From Gracilimonas sp046602855 (GTDB lineage Bacteria; Bacteroidota; Rhodothermia; Balneolales; Balneolaceae), in the NCBI RefSeq assembly GCF_046602855.1, contig NZ_JBKINJ010000001.1:496001-560000 (forward strand): a stretch of 64,000 nucleotides of DNA. Reading direction: 5' to 3'. The position numbers were made by a program, and so were the translations under genes. Shown here one piece after another: positions 8,967 to 18,269 of the stretch; position 1 is the stretch's first letter; every line of letters begins with the position of its first letter. Under the pieces are notes generated by a model. It was not told the origin of the DNA. It made no database searches and saw nothing but the letters and a program-made list of their open reading frames with translations.

Positions 8967-10613
8967 ATGGCATTAACCAATATCAAATCACGGCTTTTTA
9001 TTACCGGAATAGTTATCGCTGTTGCGTCAATGGGAATACTTGCGCAACAAACAGACATCTATTTTCTGATAAAAAAGAACTTCAGCATTTTCAGTAAGGC
9101 CTACGAGAATGTAGCATTGGAGTATGTGGACGAAGTGGATCCTGAGATACTTATGCGAAATGGTATTGATGCTATGCTCGAAACACTGGATCCATATACT
9201 GTGATGTTCAATGAGTCACAGAATGAACAATCTGAGATCATGTCCCGTGGAAATTATGCCGGAATTGGGATTGAAGCAGGCTACAGAGATGGTGAAGTAG
9301 TTGTTGTGGCACCGGTGGACGGTGGCCCTGCAGATGAAGTTGGTATTCGTGCAGGTGATGTGATCGTTGCTGTTGATGGTGTTACTACTGAAGGACTGCA
9401 GCCGGAAGAAGTTAATACTCTTACCAGTGGAGAAGTGGGTTCTGATGTAACACTCAGTATCAAAAGATTTGGTCTTGAGCAAACCCTTGATTTTACCATA
9501 ACACGCGAAAGAATCGAAGTGACCAATATATCTTACGCCGGCTTGATCGGTGAAGGTGAGGAGGCCGGTTATATCCGTTTAAGTCAGTTTGGAATAAATT
9601 CAGCTGAAGAGATCCGTAGATCGATCGAAGAGCTTTCAGGTCAGGCAGATCTTGATGGTCTCGTTTTGGATCTTCGTGATAACCCCGGAGGAATACTTCA
9701 GGAAGCTGTTGCCATCATAGACAAGTTTGTGGAACCGGGTTTGACTGTAGTTGATATAAGAGGAAGGGTATCTGAGTACAACCAAACCTTTTCCACCGAG
9801 GAGCCGGTCATGTTTGATAAACCAATTGTTGTATTGATGAACGGTGGCAGTGCCAGTGCTTCAGAAGTGGTTGCCGGCGCTTTGCAAGATTTGGATCGTG
9901 CTATAATATTGGGTGAACAAAGTTTCGGAAAAGGACTGGTACAGGTGGTAAAACCATTGCCTTATAACACCTCTCTCAAGATCACCATTTCCCGCTATTA
10001 CATTCCAAGCGGAAGAAGTATTCAGGCTGTACAGTACACTCATCAGGGCAGAAATGCTGTGGTTATGAATGCCGATAGTTCCCGGCGTGAGTTTAAAACA
10101 AGAAACGGTCGCATTGTCTATGAAGGTCGAGGAATAGAACCGGACCTTGAGACAGCTGATGAGAAGCCAAGTATCCTTGAGGTAGCTTTGCTGCAAACAG
10201 GCTCTTATTTTGATTTTGCTACAGAATACGAAGCACAGAATCAGGATTTTGGATATAGTGAGTTGCCTGAACCGGTCTTTGATGATTTTAGAGCTTTTTT
10301 GGAGGAACGCAATTTCAGTTTTACGACCGACTCCGAAAAACTATTGGAACGCTTGTCTGAACAACTGCGTGATGTTGATAATACCCGGTCACAACTCACA
10401 GAGCTCAAAAATGCCATCGAGCGAGAGAAGCAGGAAATGTTTCAGAGCGACGCTCCTGATATCAAAAACCAATTGTTTCTTGAGATAAAATCCCGATATG
10501 ATGGACAGTCAGGGAAGGTGAAAGCGGGACTAACTACAGACGAAGAAGTAATTGAAGCTTTGAATATCATACGCGATCGAACCCGGTATGCTAACATACT
10601 GTCAGGGGAATGA
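8967..10613 (+). CDS. C-terminal processing peptidase, S41A family
   Basis: Protease of 548 residues with an N-terminal hydrophobic segment that is either a signal or an anchor. A PDZ domain lies around residues 95-170 (GIGIEAGYRDGEVVV through GDVIVAVDG) and the S41 fold follows (LVLDLRDNPGG). The Ser-Lys dyad is visible as S297 in GSASASE and K322 in FGKG, at the 25-residue spacing seen in Prc/CtpA. The C-terminal 150 residues are charged and helical. CTPs trim or degrade periplasmic proteins, often peptidoglycan enzymes or their adaptors, which fits the lytic transglycosylase immediately upstream; that partnership is inferred. Confidence 0.92.
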   Translation: MALTNIKSRLFITGIVIAVASMGILAQQTDIYFLIKKNFSIFSKAYENVALEYVDEVDPEILMRNGIDAMLETLDPYTVMFNESQNEQSEIMSRGNYAGIGIEAGYRDGEVVVVAPVDGGPADEVGIRAGDVIVAVDGVTTEGLQPEEVNTLTSGEVGSDVTLSIKRFGLEQTLDFTITRERIEVTNISYAGLIGEGEEAGYIRLSQFGINSAEEIRRSIEELSGQADLDGLVLDLRDNPGGILQEAVAIIDKFVEPGLTVVDIRGRVSEYNQTFSTEEPVMFDKPIVVLMNGGSASASEVVAGALQDLDRAIILGEQSFGKGLVQVVKPLPYNTSLKITISRYYIPSGRSIQAVQYTHQGRNAVVMNADSSRREFKTRNGRIVYEGRGIEPDLETADEKPSILEVALLQTGSYFDFATEYEAQNQDFGYSELPEPVFDDFRAFLEERNFSFTTDSEKLLERLSEQLRDVDNTRSQLTELKNAIEREKQEMFQSDAPDIKNQLFLEIKSRYDGQSGKVKAGLTTDEEVIEALNIIRDRTRYANILSGE

Positions 10614-10616
10614 TAC

Positions 10617-11468
10617 ATGCTTCCTAAAGCCGATCTGCACATTCACACTACCTGCTCTGACGGTAAGTTAAAACCTGCTGAGGTGATTGAGCTTGCTAAA
10701 GAAAAAAAGCTCAGTGCCGTTTCAATAACAGACCACGATACTTATAAAGGATATCATTCCGCAAAAGATAAAGCTGATGAATGTGGTATGGAGCTTATTT
10801 CCGGTTGTGAGATCACTTCTACGATCGACGCTAAAGAAGCGCATATTTTAGCATATTATTTTGATCCTGATACGGATTATCTGGAGAAATTTCTCAGTGA
10901 ACAAAGGAAGGCAAGAAGCAGGCGTATCAAAGGCATTATCAAAACCGTACAAAAAGCAGGTGTGGATGTCGATTATGATGAGGTGTGGGCAGAAGCAAAT
11001 GGAGCCAATATCGGCCGGCCACACCTGGCGCGTGTTCTCACTCAAAAAGGATACGTGAGCAGTCCCAAGGAGGCTTTCATCAGGTATTTAAGTAATCAGA
11101 AGCTGGGTACTATTGAGAACACTTATCCGGATTATCGGGAGGTGATCGAGATCGTTAAAAATGTGGGCGGGGCCTGTGTATTGGCGCATCCCGGCAGGTT
11201 GTATTCGGCCGATGAAGTTAAGAAATTCATTGATGCCGGAATTGATGGGCTTGAGTGTATTCATCCAAGTCATAATTATCCATTGCAAAAAAAATATACT
11301 GAGCTTTGCGATGAACATGGATTACTAATGACAGGGGGAAGCGATACACATGAAGGCAAGGATGCGGGATACACGAATTTAGGGGTCGTAACCATAGCCT
11401 ATAAACATGTTGAAAAGGTTAAAAGGATGACAACCCAGCGAAAGAATATTGTAGAATTAAAAGATTAG
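10617..11468 (+). CDS. PHP-domain metal-dependent phosphoesterase (YciV/RNase AM-like)
   Basis: A 283-residue PHP hydrolase. The four metal-binding motifs are present: DLHIHTTCSDG (residues 6-16), SITDHDT, the mid-protein CVLAHPGRLY and the C-terminal GGSDTHEG. Relatives in this size class hydrolyse 3',5'-nucleoside bisphosphates or trim RNA 5' ends; the substrate cannot be chosen here. It starts 4 bp after the protease stop codon and is followed 5 bp later by ribH, so these genes are probably one operon although the functions are not obviously linked. Confidence 0.85.
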   Translation: MLPKADLHIHTTCSDGKLKPAEVIELAKEKKLSAVSITDHDTYKGYHSAKDKADECGMELISGCEITSTIDAKEAHILAYYFDPDTDYLEKFLSEQRKARSRRIKGIIKTVQKAGVDVDYDEVWAEANGANIGRPHLARVLTQKGYVSSPKEAFIRYLSNQKLGTIENTYPDYREVIEIVKNVGGACVLAHPGRLYSADEVKKFIDAGIDGLECIHPSHNYPLQKKYTELCDEHGLLMTGGSDTHEGKDAGYTNLGVVTIAYKHVEKVKRMTTQRKNIVELKD

Positions 11469-11472
11469 AATA

Positions 11473-11937
11473 ATGGAAATGATAGAAAGTTCAACTAAAC
11501 CCGGAAAAGCAAAAATTGGCATTGTTGTATCCAAATGGAACTCCATGATAACGGATAAAATGCTGGACGGTGCCTTAAAAGCACTTAGATCTAATGGTAT
11601 ACAGGATGAGGATATAAGTGTTGTGAAATGTCCCGGTTCGTATGAGATTCCACTTGCAGTTCAACAACTGATCCAAAACAGAGATCCGGATGGTGTGATC
11701 GCTCTTGGCGTGGTCATCAGAGGAGGGACACCACACTTTGAGTATGTATGCGATGCTGTGAACAGGGGCATAACTGATCTCATATTAAAACATAATAAAC
11801 CGATAGCCTTTGGAGTTCTAACAACAAACGATGTTACGCAAGCTCTTGAACGAGCCGGCGAGAAGGGCAATAAAGGTGGTGAAGCTGCTTTGGCCCTGCT
11901 TGAAATGATATCTGTTGAACAAAAACTATCTAACTGA
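11473..11937 (+). CDS. ribH: 6,7-dimethyl-8-ribityllumazine synthase
   Basis: The 154 residues are the typical length for the riboflavin-pathway enzyme that condenses 5-amino-6-ribitylaminouracil with 3,4-dihydroxy-2-butanone 4-phosphate. Characteristic segments are VSKWNSMIT (substrate loop), CPGSYEIPLA, GVVIRGGTPHFEYVCD with the catalytic-region His, and FGVLTTND. Two Met codons (11473 and 11479) are close together and either could start translation. The other rib genes are not in the window, so ribH is split from them and sits in an envelope/phosphoesterase run. Confidence 0.95.
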   Translation: MEMIESSTKPGKAKIGIVVSKWNSMITDKMLDGALKALRSNGIQDEDISVVKCPGSYEIPLAVQQLIQNRDPDGVIALGVVIRGGTPHFEYVCDAVNRGITDLILKHNKPIAFGVLTTNDVTQALERAGEKGNKGGEAALALLEMISVEQKLSN

Positions 11938-12011
11938 TTAAATTAATAAACCTTGATAAAGGACGCTCAAAGCTCTAATTTTCAAAGCTTCAAAACCAGC
12001 TTGGAAAACCT

Positions 12012-12839
12012 TTGAAAGAGCTTACAATAACAAAACAAATACAGACTGAAGAAGACAAAAGGAACCAGGAAATTCTTAAGAATTCCGGTGAGGTTCCTTT
12101 GCATATTGCTATTATCATGGATGGTAATGGCAGGTGGGCGAAAAATAAAGGAAGTATTCGCCTTCACGGTCATAAAGTTGGCGTAGATTCTGTACGGGAC
12201 ATTACAGAATCCTGTGCGCAGTTGGGAGTCAAATACCTGACTCTCTATGCGTTTTCTACTGAGAATTGGGGCCGGCCCTCTACAGAAGTAAGAGGACTAA
12301 TGAAGCTTCTTGTATCTTCATTGAGAAAAGAAGCTGAAAACCTCAATAAAAATGACATCAGGCTTTCAACGATCGGTCAACTCGACAGATTTCCACAAAG
12401 CTGCCAGACCGAGCTGAGAGAAGCCATAGATCTTACCAAAGATAATAAGAGACTTGAACTTTGCCTTGCTCTGAGCTATTCAGGACGTTGGGATATCACT
12501 GAAGCTGTTAAAAAGATCGCCACTCACGTAAAAGAAGGACGACTTGACCCTGAACTGATCAATGATCAGATGATAGGCGACCATTTGTCAACAGCAGATG
12601 TGCCTGATCCGGACCTTATAATACGAACAAGCGGTGAATACAGGATCAGTAACTTCCTTTTGTGGCAGCTGGCTTATTCCGAATTGTATATTACTGAAAC
12701 TTACTGGCCCGATTTTCGCAGAGATGAATTGTATGAGGCCATTCGTTCCTATCAGGGTCGAGATCGTAGATTTGGGAAAATCCCAGGTTCTGAAGACGAA
12801 AAAACAGGTTCATCCCGTTTATTTAACAAAAAATCATAA
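12012..12839 (+). CDS. uppS: Isoprenyl transferase (undecaprenyl diphosphate synthase)
   Basis: cis-Prenyltransferase making the C55 lipid carrier for peptidoglycan and other glycans from farnesyl-PP and isopentenyl-PP. Motifs: IIMDGNGRWAK (catalytic D37), LTLYAFSTENWGRP, and RTSGEYRISNFLLWQ with YSELY and WPDF near the C-terminus. The 275 residues include about 30 extra N-terminal residues. TTG 12012 is the first plausible start in frame and no ATG precedes the catalytic motif. The gene sits just upstream of bamA, an arrangement common in Bacteroidota and Proteobacteria. Confidence 0.94.
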   Translation: MKELTITKQIQTEEDKRNQEILKNSGEVPLHIAIIMDGNGRWAKNKGSIRLHGHKVGVDSVRDITESCAQLGVKYLTLYAFSTENWGRPSTEVRGLMKLLVSSLRKEAENLNKNDIRLSTIGQLDRFPQSCQTELREAIDLTKDNKRLELCLALSYSGRWDITEAVKKIATHVKEGRLDPELINDQMIGDHLSTADVPDPDLIIRTSGEYRISNFLLWQLAYSELYITETYWPDFRRDELYEAIRSYQGRDRRFGKIPGSEDEKTGSSRLFNKKS

Positions 12840-12856
12840 GCATTTAAACAAAAGGC

Positions 12857-15325
12857 GTGTTGATACTTTTGAAAAGATCACTTTTTGCACTTTTACTTCT
12901 ATTTGGTTTTACTTCTATTCTCGCACAAGCTCAGGATATTGAATTAACCGATCCTACCGAATTAACCCCTCGTGAATATGAGATCCTTGGTGTTACAATT
13001 GAAGGAAACGAGAATACACGAGAGCAGTTTATTATTAATGCTGCCTCATTGAATGAAGGGAATTCGATTGTTTATCCCGGTGATGCACTGAATAGTGCTA
13101 TTGGGCGATTATATCGTTCAGGGTTGTTTTCCGACATTAAAATTTACGTTACTGAGAGAACGACGAATGGTATTCGGTTCCTAATCGAAGTAAAAGAACA
13201 GCCAAGGATATTCGACTATCGGCTTGAAAATATTAAACGTTCGCAACGGAGGGATCTTGAAGACCTAATCGTATTGACACCCGGAACAGTTATTACTGAA
13301 GCTGCTATTGGTCAGGCTAAGAATACCATCCGACGATTTTACAAAGAAAAAGGATATTGGTTTACAGAAATAGAAACAAGCACTGAAGATGTTGAAGAAG
13401 TTGAAGATCGTGTGCGCCTGATCTTTAATATCATACCGGGTGAGAAACTTGAGGTGAAGGATATTGATTTCTTTGGAAATGAGGAATTTTCAGACCGAAA
13501 ACTCCGCAAGAAGATCAAGCCCCTGAAAGAAGATGCATGGTGGAAGATCTTTGGAAAAAAAGTTTTCAAAGAGGAAGACTTTCTAGAAGGTAAAGAGAAG
13601 GTATTGAGTTTTTACCGTGAGAACGGATTCAGTGACGCTCGCATACTTTCCGATTCTGTTTATGTATACGAATATAAAGATGGGAAAGTTGGGCTGAAAG
13701 TTGACGTTACTGTTAGTGAAGGGCCCCAGTACAAAGTTCGTAACATTACCTGGGAAGGTAATACTGTGTACACTGATGAAACACTGACTGAGTCACTCGG
13801 TTTTCGAAAAGGTGACGTATTCAATGAAGTGAAATTTGATGAAAACGTAAATATCAATAAGTCAAACACTGATATTACCTCTCTTTATCAGAATATTGGG
13901 TATTTGTTCTTTACGGTTCAGCCCGAGATAGAAAAGGTGGCAGAAGATTCTTTGGATATTCATTTCAATATCTACGAAGATGAGATCGCGACTATTCGGG
14001 AGGTGAATTTCACGGGTAATACCCGAACCCACGATGATGTTGTGAGACGAACACTTAGAACGGTGCCCGGTAACAAGTATAGCCGTCAGGCAATCATCCG
14101 TACGATACGTGAACTTGGTCAGCTCGGTTATTTTGATCCACAAAATATTCAACCGCAACCTATTCCGGATCGTGAAAATAAAACGGTAGATATTGTATAT
14201 CAGCTGGATGACACACAAAGTACTTCAAACTTTGAATTTTCAGGTGGTTACGGGGGCTCCGGTATTGGTGTGATCCTGTCAGCCCGCGTTAACTTTAATA
14301 ACTTCTCTATTCAAAGAGCTTTTGAGAAGGAAGGGTGGAAACCTATACCATCGGGTGATGGTCAGCAGCTGTCTCTTGGTGTACAGGTAACAGGTACCGG
14401 ATATCAGAGTTACAGCTTTGGATTTCAGGAACCCTGGTTCAGAGGGGAACCGACTTCTCTTGGATTTAATGTATCCTACAACCTTTTGAATTATCGCGGA
14501 AGCAATGAAAGAAATGAACTTTTCTCAAGTTCTGTATCCATAGGACGAAGACTTAAGTGGCCTGATGATTATTTTTCGACCCGGACTATAGTAGGATATC
14601 AGTTATATGATATAGTTGGTAATCAGTCCTTTTTTGCGGAAGGTACTTCAAGTTTACTGACATTCGAACAGGTCCTGGAAAGAAATACGTTGAACAATCC
14701 GATCTCACCCAGTTCAGGATCTAAGTTCACCTTATCAGGTGAGTTTGCACCACCTCTGCCCGGATTTGCTGAATATTATAAATTCAGAACAGATTATCAG
14801 TATCACGTGCCTGTGGTTGGAAAACTGGTCATGACCAGTCAGGTTAACTATGGTTACATAGGATATTTTACAGAGGATAAACGAAGTGAATTGAAGAAAT
14901 TCCTTGTAGGTGGTACACAGTTACAGCAACGGCAGAGTTTCTTATACGACAATATTGACCTGAGAGGTTACCCCGGTGGAACGCGTGAAAGTATTGCTCC
15001 TGTAGTTAACGGTGCCAAAGTAGGTGGTACCATGTTCAGTAAATATTCGCTTGAAATGAGATACCCTGCCATTGCTAACGAGCAGATCCAGGTCATTCCA
15101 TATACATTTATCGATGCCGGTAATTCATATCTGGACTTTGAGAACTTCGATCCGTTTACTGTAAAACGTTCTGTAGGCTTTGGGGCCCGTCTGTATCTGC
15201 CGGTACTTGGTCTTGTTGACCTGAGTTATGGTTACAGATTGGATGGTGTCAGTGTTCCGGGATCTTCTGCTAACGTACTGCCTGGTAATTGGGAATTCCT
15301 GTTTAACATCGGATCACCGTTCTAA
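12857..15325 (+). CDS. bamA: Outer-membrane protein assembly factor BamA
   Basis: Omp85 protein of 822 residues that inserts beta-barrel proteins into the outer membrane. After a signal peptide (ends near SILAQA) come about five POTRA modules; repeats such as VTIEGNENTREQF and IDFFGNEEFSDRKLRKKI mark their beginnings. A C-terminal 16-strand barrel starts around residue 455. The lid-loop signature of the family appears as DLRGYPGGTRES. The protein ends in an aromatic residue (GSPF), as expected of an outer-membrane barrel. Start is GTG 12857, 17 bp after uppS. The stop overlaps the ATG of the first ompH gene (TAATG), implying translational coupling. Confidence 0.95.
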   Translation: MLILLKRSLFALLLLFGFTSILAQAQDIELTDPTELTPREYEILGVTIEGNENTREQFIINAASLNEGNSIVYPGDALNSAIGRLYRSGLFSDIKIYVTERTTNGIRFLIEVKEQPRIFDYRLENIKRSQRRDLEDLIVLTPGTVITEAAIGQAKNTIRRFYKEKGYWFTEIETSTEDVEEVEDRVRLIFNIIPGEKLEVKDIDFFGNEEFSDRKLRKKIKPLKEDAWWKIFGKKVFKEEDFLEGKEKVLSFYRENGFSDARILSDSVYVYEYKDGKVGLKVDVTVSEGPQYKVRNITWEGNTVYTDETLTESLGFRKGDVFNEVKFDENVNINKSNTDITSLYQNIGYLFFTVQPEIEKVAEDSLDIHFNIYEDEIATIREVNFTGNTRTHDDVVRRTLRTVPGNKYSRQAIIRTIRELGQLGYFDPQNIQPQPIPDRENKTVDIVYQLDDTQSTSNFEFSGGYGGSGIGVILSARVNFNNFSIQRAFEKEGWKPIPSGDGQQLSLGVQVTGTGYQSYSFGFQEPWFRGEPTSLGFNVSYNLLNYRGSNERNELFSSSVSIGRRLKWPDDYFSTRTIVGYQLYDIVGNQSFFAEGTSSLLTFEQVLERNTLNNPISPSSGSKFTLSGEFAPPLPGFAEYYKFRTDYQYHVPVVGKLVMTSQVNYGYIGYFTEDKRSELKKFLVGGTQLQQRQSFLYDNIDLRGYPGGTRESIAPVVNGAKVGGTMFSKYSLEMRYPAIANEQIQVIPYTFIDAGNSYLDFENFDPFTVKRSVGFGARLYLPVLGLVDLSYGYRLDGVSVPGSSANVLPGNWEFLFNIGSPF

Positions 15326-15861
15326 TGAGCAATATCAGAGTCACTTTTATTCTGGCTTTATTTCTGATCCTATCCCCGGATGTAGTGGGACAGGATCAGC
15401 GGCTAGGTTATTTTGAGTCTGATCTGATTTTGGAGAATATTCCTGAATATAACAGCATTCAACAGCAACTGAACATGATAAGCAGCCAGTGGGAAGCTGA
15501 GATCCAGCAAATGGAATCGCAGATCGAACGGCTTCAGGAAGATTATGAGGCAAAGGAAATACTATATACCGATGAGATACGTAATCAAAGAAAGCAGGAA
15601 ATAGAAAATAAGATCCAGGCAAAGGAGGCATACGTTGCACAGAAGTTTGGACCAGAAGGAGAATATTTCAGCAGACAAAAAGAACTTTTAGAACCGATAC
15701 AGCGACAAGTTTTTGCTGCTGTCAGAACAATAGCACAACGTCAGAATTACGATTTTGTGTTCGACAGATCGGGTGACATTTATATGGTTTATGCCAATGA
15801 CGCTTACAATTTAAACGATCTGATACTGGAAGAACTCGGTATTGAGACTGATACTGAATGA
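15325..15861 (+). CDS. OmpH/Skp-family periplasmic chaperone, copy 1
   Basis: Secreted 178-residue protein with a signal peptide ending near DVVGQDQ. It has a first strand (LGYFESDLIL), a long Gln/Glu-rich coiled coil of about 70 residues and a closing strand region (YDFVFDRSGDIYMVYA), the Skp trimer architecture. Skp-type chaperones carry unfolded outer-membrane proteins across the periplasm. The start codon overlaps the bamA stop. It is the most divergent of three tandem copies, and its tail (LNDLILEELG) matches the ends of the other two only loosely. Confidence 0.88.
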   Translation: MSNIRVTFILALFLILSPDVVGQDQRLGYFESDLILENIPEYNSIQQQLNMISSQWEAEIQQMESQIERLQEDYEAKEILYTDEIRNQRKQEIENKIQAKEAYVAQKFGPEGEYFSRQKELLEPIQRQVFAAVRTIAQRQNYDFVFDRSGDIYMVYANDAYNLNDLILEELGIETDTE

Positions 15862-15903
15862 CTATTTTAACTAATAAAAAATCATTACAAATAAACGACT
15901 AAC

Positions 15904-16431
15904 ATGAACAAGATTAAAAAATTATCTCTGATGCTCTTCACTTTCGCTATGCTATTTGGCATGCAGGAAGCTATAGCTCAGGTAAAAATCGGTTATGCCA
16001 ATCCAGGCCAAATTCTTAGTGCATTACCTGAAGTAGAACAGGTGGATCAGCAGATCGAAGCCATGATCACAGAAAGCGATCAGGAACTTGCACAGAAGGC
16101 CAATGAGCTTCAGCAGATCTTCACCAATTATGAGGAAAACATGAATTCAATGTCTAAGCAGGAAAGAGGCTCACGTGAGGAAGAATTGATGGAATTGAAT
16201 CAGCAATTCGAGCAGGAGCGCGAAACTATGATGAACCGCATCCGTCAGCGCAGAAGTGAACTTATGCAGCCCATCATTGAAAAAATGAATGTTGCTATGG
16301 AAGAAGTTGCACAGGAAATGGGGCTTGAACTGATCCTGAATGAAGGAACTTCATCTGGGGATCTGATCGTATTCTATGCTAATAGCGATCAGCTGAATAT
16401 TACCAATAACATCATTGAAAAAATTCAATAA
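15904..16431 (+). CDS. OmpH/Skp-family periplasmic chaperone, copy 2
   Basis: A 175-residue secreted coiled-coil protein. The signal peptide ends near EAIAQ, then comes KIGYANPGQILSALPEVEQVD, a pattern shared with copy 3, where the Asn-Pro replaces the Asp-x of E. coli Skp. The central helix hairpin is rich in Gln, Glu and Met, and the C-terminal cap reads LELILNEGTSSGDLIVFYA. A 42-bp AT-rich gap follows copy 1, so copies 2 and 3 may also have their own promoter. Function as an outer-membrane protein holdase is inferred from the family and the position after bamA. Confidence 0.9.
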   Translation: MNKIKKLSLMLFTFAMLFGMQEAIAQVKIGYANPGQILSALPEVEQVDQQIEAMITESDQELAQKANELQQIFTNYEENMNSMSKQERGSREEELMELNQQFEQERETMMNRIRQRRSELMQPIIEKMNVAMEEVAQEMGLELILNEGTSSGDLIVFYANSDQLNITNNIIEKIQ

Positions 16432-16454
16432 TAACAGACAAACCAAACACTCTA

Positions 16455-17000
16455 ATGAAGAAATTAAGTTTACTTATACTATCTGTATTTATTGCTTTTT
16501 CAGCAGTTGATACCGCAAAAGCACAGCAGGAAACTAAAATTGGATATGTAAACCCTCAAGCTGTCTTAGCTAAAATGCCTGAAATGAGAGCTATTCAGCA
16601 GCGTTTGCAAAATTTCACTGAAAGAAAGCAGGAAGAACTCACTCAAAAACAGCAGGAATATCAGTTGGCTGTTCAGGAATTTGAGCAAAAGGTGGGTGTG
16701 ATCTCTGAGGAGGCAAGCCAAAGAGAACAAGAAAGACTTATGGGCTTACAAGAGGAACTTCAAATTGCTCAACAACAGGCACAGCAGGAAATTCAACAGA
16801 GAAGACAGGAATTACTTGGTCCTATGTTCAATCAGATCGGTACCGCTATTGATGCTGTTGCTGAACAGATGGGGCTTACTTATGTGCTGAATACCACTAC
16901 TTCAAACGGTGATCAGATCATACTTTATGCTTCTCAAGAATATCAAAACCGTTACGATATTACAGATGCGGTAATGCAGGAATTGGGTGTGTTTGAATAA
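16455..17000 (+). CDS. OmpH/Skp-family periplasmic chaperone, copy 3
   Basis: Third tandem copy, 181 residues. The signal peptide ends near DTAKAQ and is followed by KIGYVNPQAVLAKMPEMRAI and a very Gln-rich coiled coil. The C-terminal cap (LTYVLNTTTSNGDQIILYA) closely parallels copy 2. The pair therefore arose by a more recent duplication than copy 1. A strong intrinsic terminator follows 31 bp after the stop and closes the envelope run. Confidence 0.9.
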   Translation: MKKLSLLILSVFIAFSAVDTAKAQQETKIGYVNPQAVLAKMPEMRAIQQRLQNFTERKQEELTQKQQEYQLAVQEFEQKVGVISEEASQREQERLMGLQEELQIAQQQAQQEIQQRRQELLGPMFNQIGTAIDAVAEQMGLTYVLNTTTSNGDQIILYASQEYQNRYDITDAVMQELGVFE

Positions 17001-17031
17001 TAATTAGTTCGCATATTCAAAATACTATTAT

Positions 17032-17060
17032 AAGGCTACTCAATTTGAGTGGCCTTTTTT
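17032..17060 (+). terminator. Intrinsic terminator after the bamA-ompH run
   Basis: Stem AAGGC-T-ACTCA (17032-17042) pairs with TGAGT-G-GCCTT (17046-17056) with one T-G wobble and a 3-nt loop, followed by a T run to 17060. It terminates the plus-strand transcript. The stop codon of the convergent VWA gene lies at the T run, so the structure may act in both directions, although its upstream flank has only a weak A run. Confidence 0.85.
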
Positions 17061-18171
17061 ATTTTACATTCTTTTTTCGGTTTTGAATGTAATCTTCAAA
17101 TATATAGCCACCCAGATCGTCAAGTGAAGCAAAATAGGCTTTACCTTTATTAGCTTCAGTCATCTCACGTACAAAACTTTGCAGATATGGATCCTGTGCT
17201 ATCATAAAGGTTGTTATCGTTATCTGATCTCTTCGACACTTAACAGCTTCATCCAGCACTTTGTTAACTATCTTGCGGTCCAGACCAAAACTGTTCTTAT
17301 AAAATTTACCATTCTCTATCATGCACGAAGGCTTTCCATCCGTGATCATGAAGATCTGTTTGTTTGCATATTTTTTACGCTGAAGGATGTGACGTGCCAG
17401 CTCCAAACCTTGTTTGGTGTTGGTGTGATAAGGACCAACTTTTAAATAGGGCAGATCATCCACTGAAATTTGCCAGGCTTTATTTCCAAAGGCAACGATA
17501 TCGAGTGAATCTTTTGCATAATTATTCATGATCAGCTCAGACAATGCCATCGCCACTTTTTTGGCAGGGGTGATCCGGTCCTCGCCATATAGGATCATAG
17601 AGTGACTCAGATCGATGAGCAAAACAGTGGCAACCGATGTGTAATGATCCGTTTCATAAACCTCAAGATCATCTTCCTGCAGGTTAAAGGCATCGATTGA
17701 ACTGTGGTTTAGCATGTTCATCATCGTGCCTACACTGTTTATTTGGCCTATGTCGTCCCCTTGCGTCCATTTTCGTGTCTCAGGTTGTCTTTCAAGTCCT
17801 CTGCCCGTGTGCGGCGATTTATGGCTTCCAAAACCACCTTTCTCCAGATTCTTAAATATCTCTTCCAATGAACGTTTACGCAGGCTTCGCTCCGTCTTCT
17901 TCGTCATTTTGAAACCCTGTCCCTGGCCTTCATTGTCAATGTAGCCACGCTCCTGCATTTCTTCGATGAAATCGCCCAAAGAGTAGCCATCCTCAAACTG
18001 ATCCGTGATGTTGTATTCGTTATCCAAGTCTGTTAGCCAGCTGAGACCTTGTTTAACATCTCCACTCGATATGGTAAGTAACTGTTGGAAAAGATCCCAT
18101 AAAGTGTCGAAAGGAGATTTACCGGCTCTCTTGGCGAAACGTTCGTCCCACTCGAAATATTTAAAATGCAT
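17059..18171 (-). CDS. VWA-domain protein (BatA/ChlD-like, stand-alone)
   Basis: Cytoplasmic-looking protein of about 370 residues. The N-terminal half is charged and helical, with a Gly-rich linker (GQGQGFKM and GGFGSHKSPHTGRG). The C-terminal half is a von Willebrand factor A domain with the metal-binding MIDAS motif DLSHSM, a later Thr region, and ITDGKPS. Related proteins usually work with a MoxR or magnesium-chelatase-type AAA+ ATPase, but none is adjacent here. ATG 18171 is chosen because AAGGAAAGAT lies just upstream; an open frame extends to 18219. It is divergent from rnhB. Confidence 0.75.
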   Translation of the reverse strand: MHFKYFEWDERFAKRAGKSPFDTLWDLFQQLLTISSGDVKQGLSWLTDLDNEYNITDQFEDGYSLGDFIEEMQERGYIDNEGQGQGFKMTKKTERSLRKRSLEEIFKNLEKGGFGSHKSPHTGRGLERQPETRKWTQGDDIGQINSVGTMMNMLNHSSIDAFNLQEDDLEVYETDHYTSVATVLLIDLSHSMILYGEDRITPAKKVAMALSELIMNNYAKDSLDIVAFGNKAWQISVDDLPYLKVGPYHTNTKQGLELARHILQRKKYANKQIFMITDGKPSCMIENGKFYKNSFGLDRKIVNKVLDEAVKCRRDQITITTFMIAQDPYLQSFVREMTEANKGKAYFASLDDLGGYIFEDYIQNRKKNVK

Positions 18172-18269
18172 ATCTTTCCTTTTCTTAATCAAATACTTCC
18201 ACCGCCAAATGAGTTCCATTAGATTGTAGAAATCTGCAGCGGGATAGCAATATCATTATGAAAAAATAA

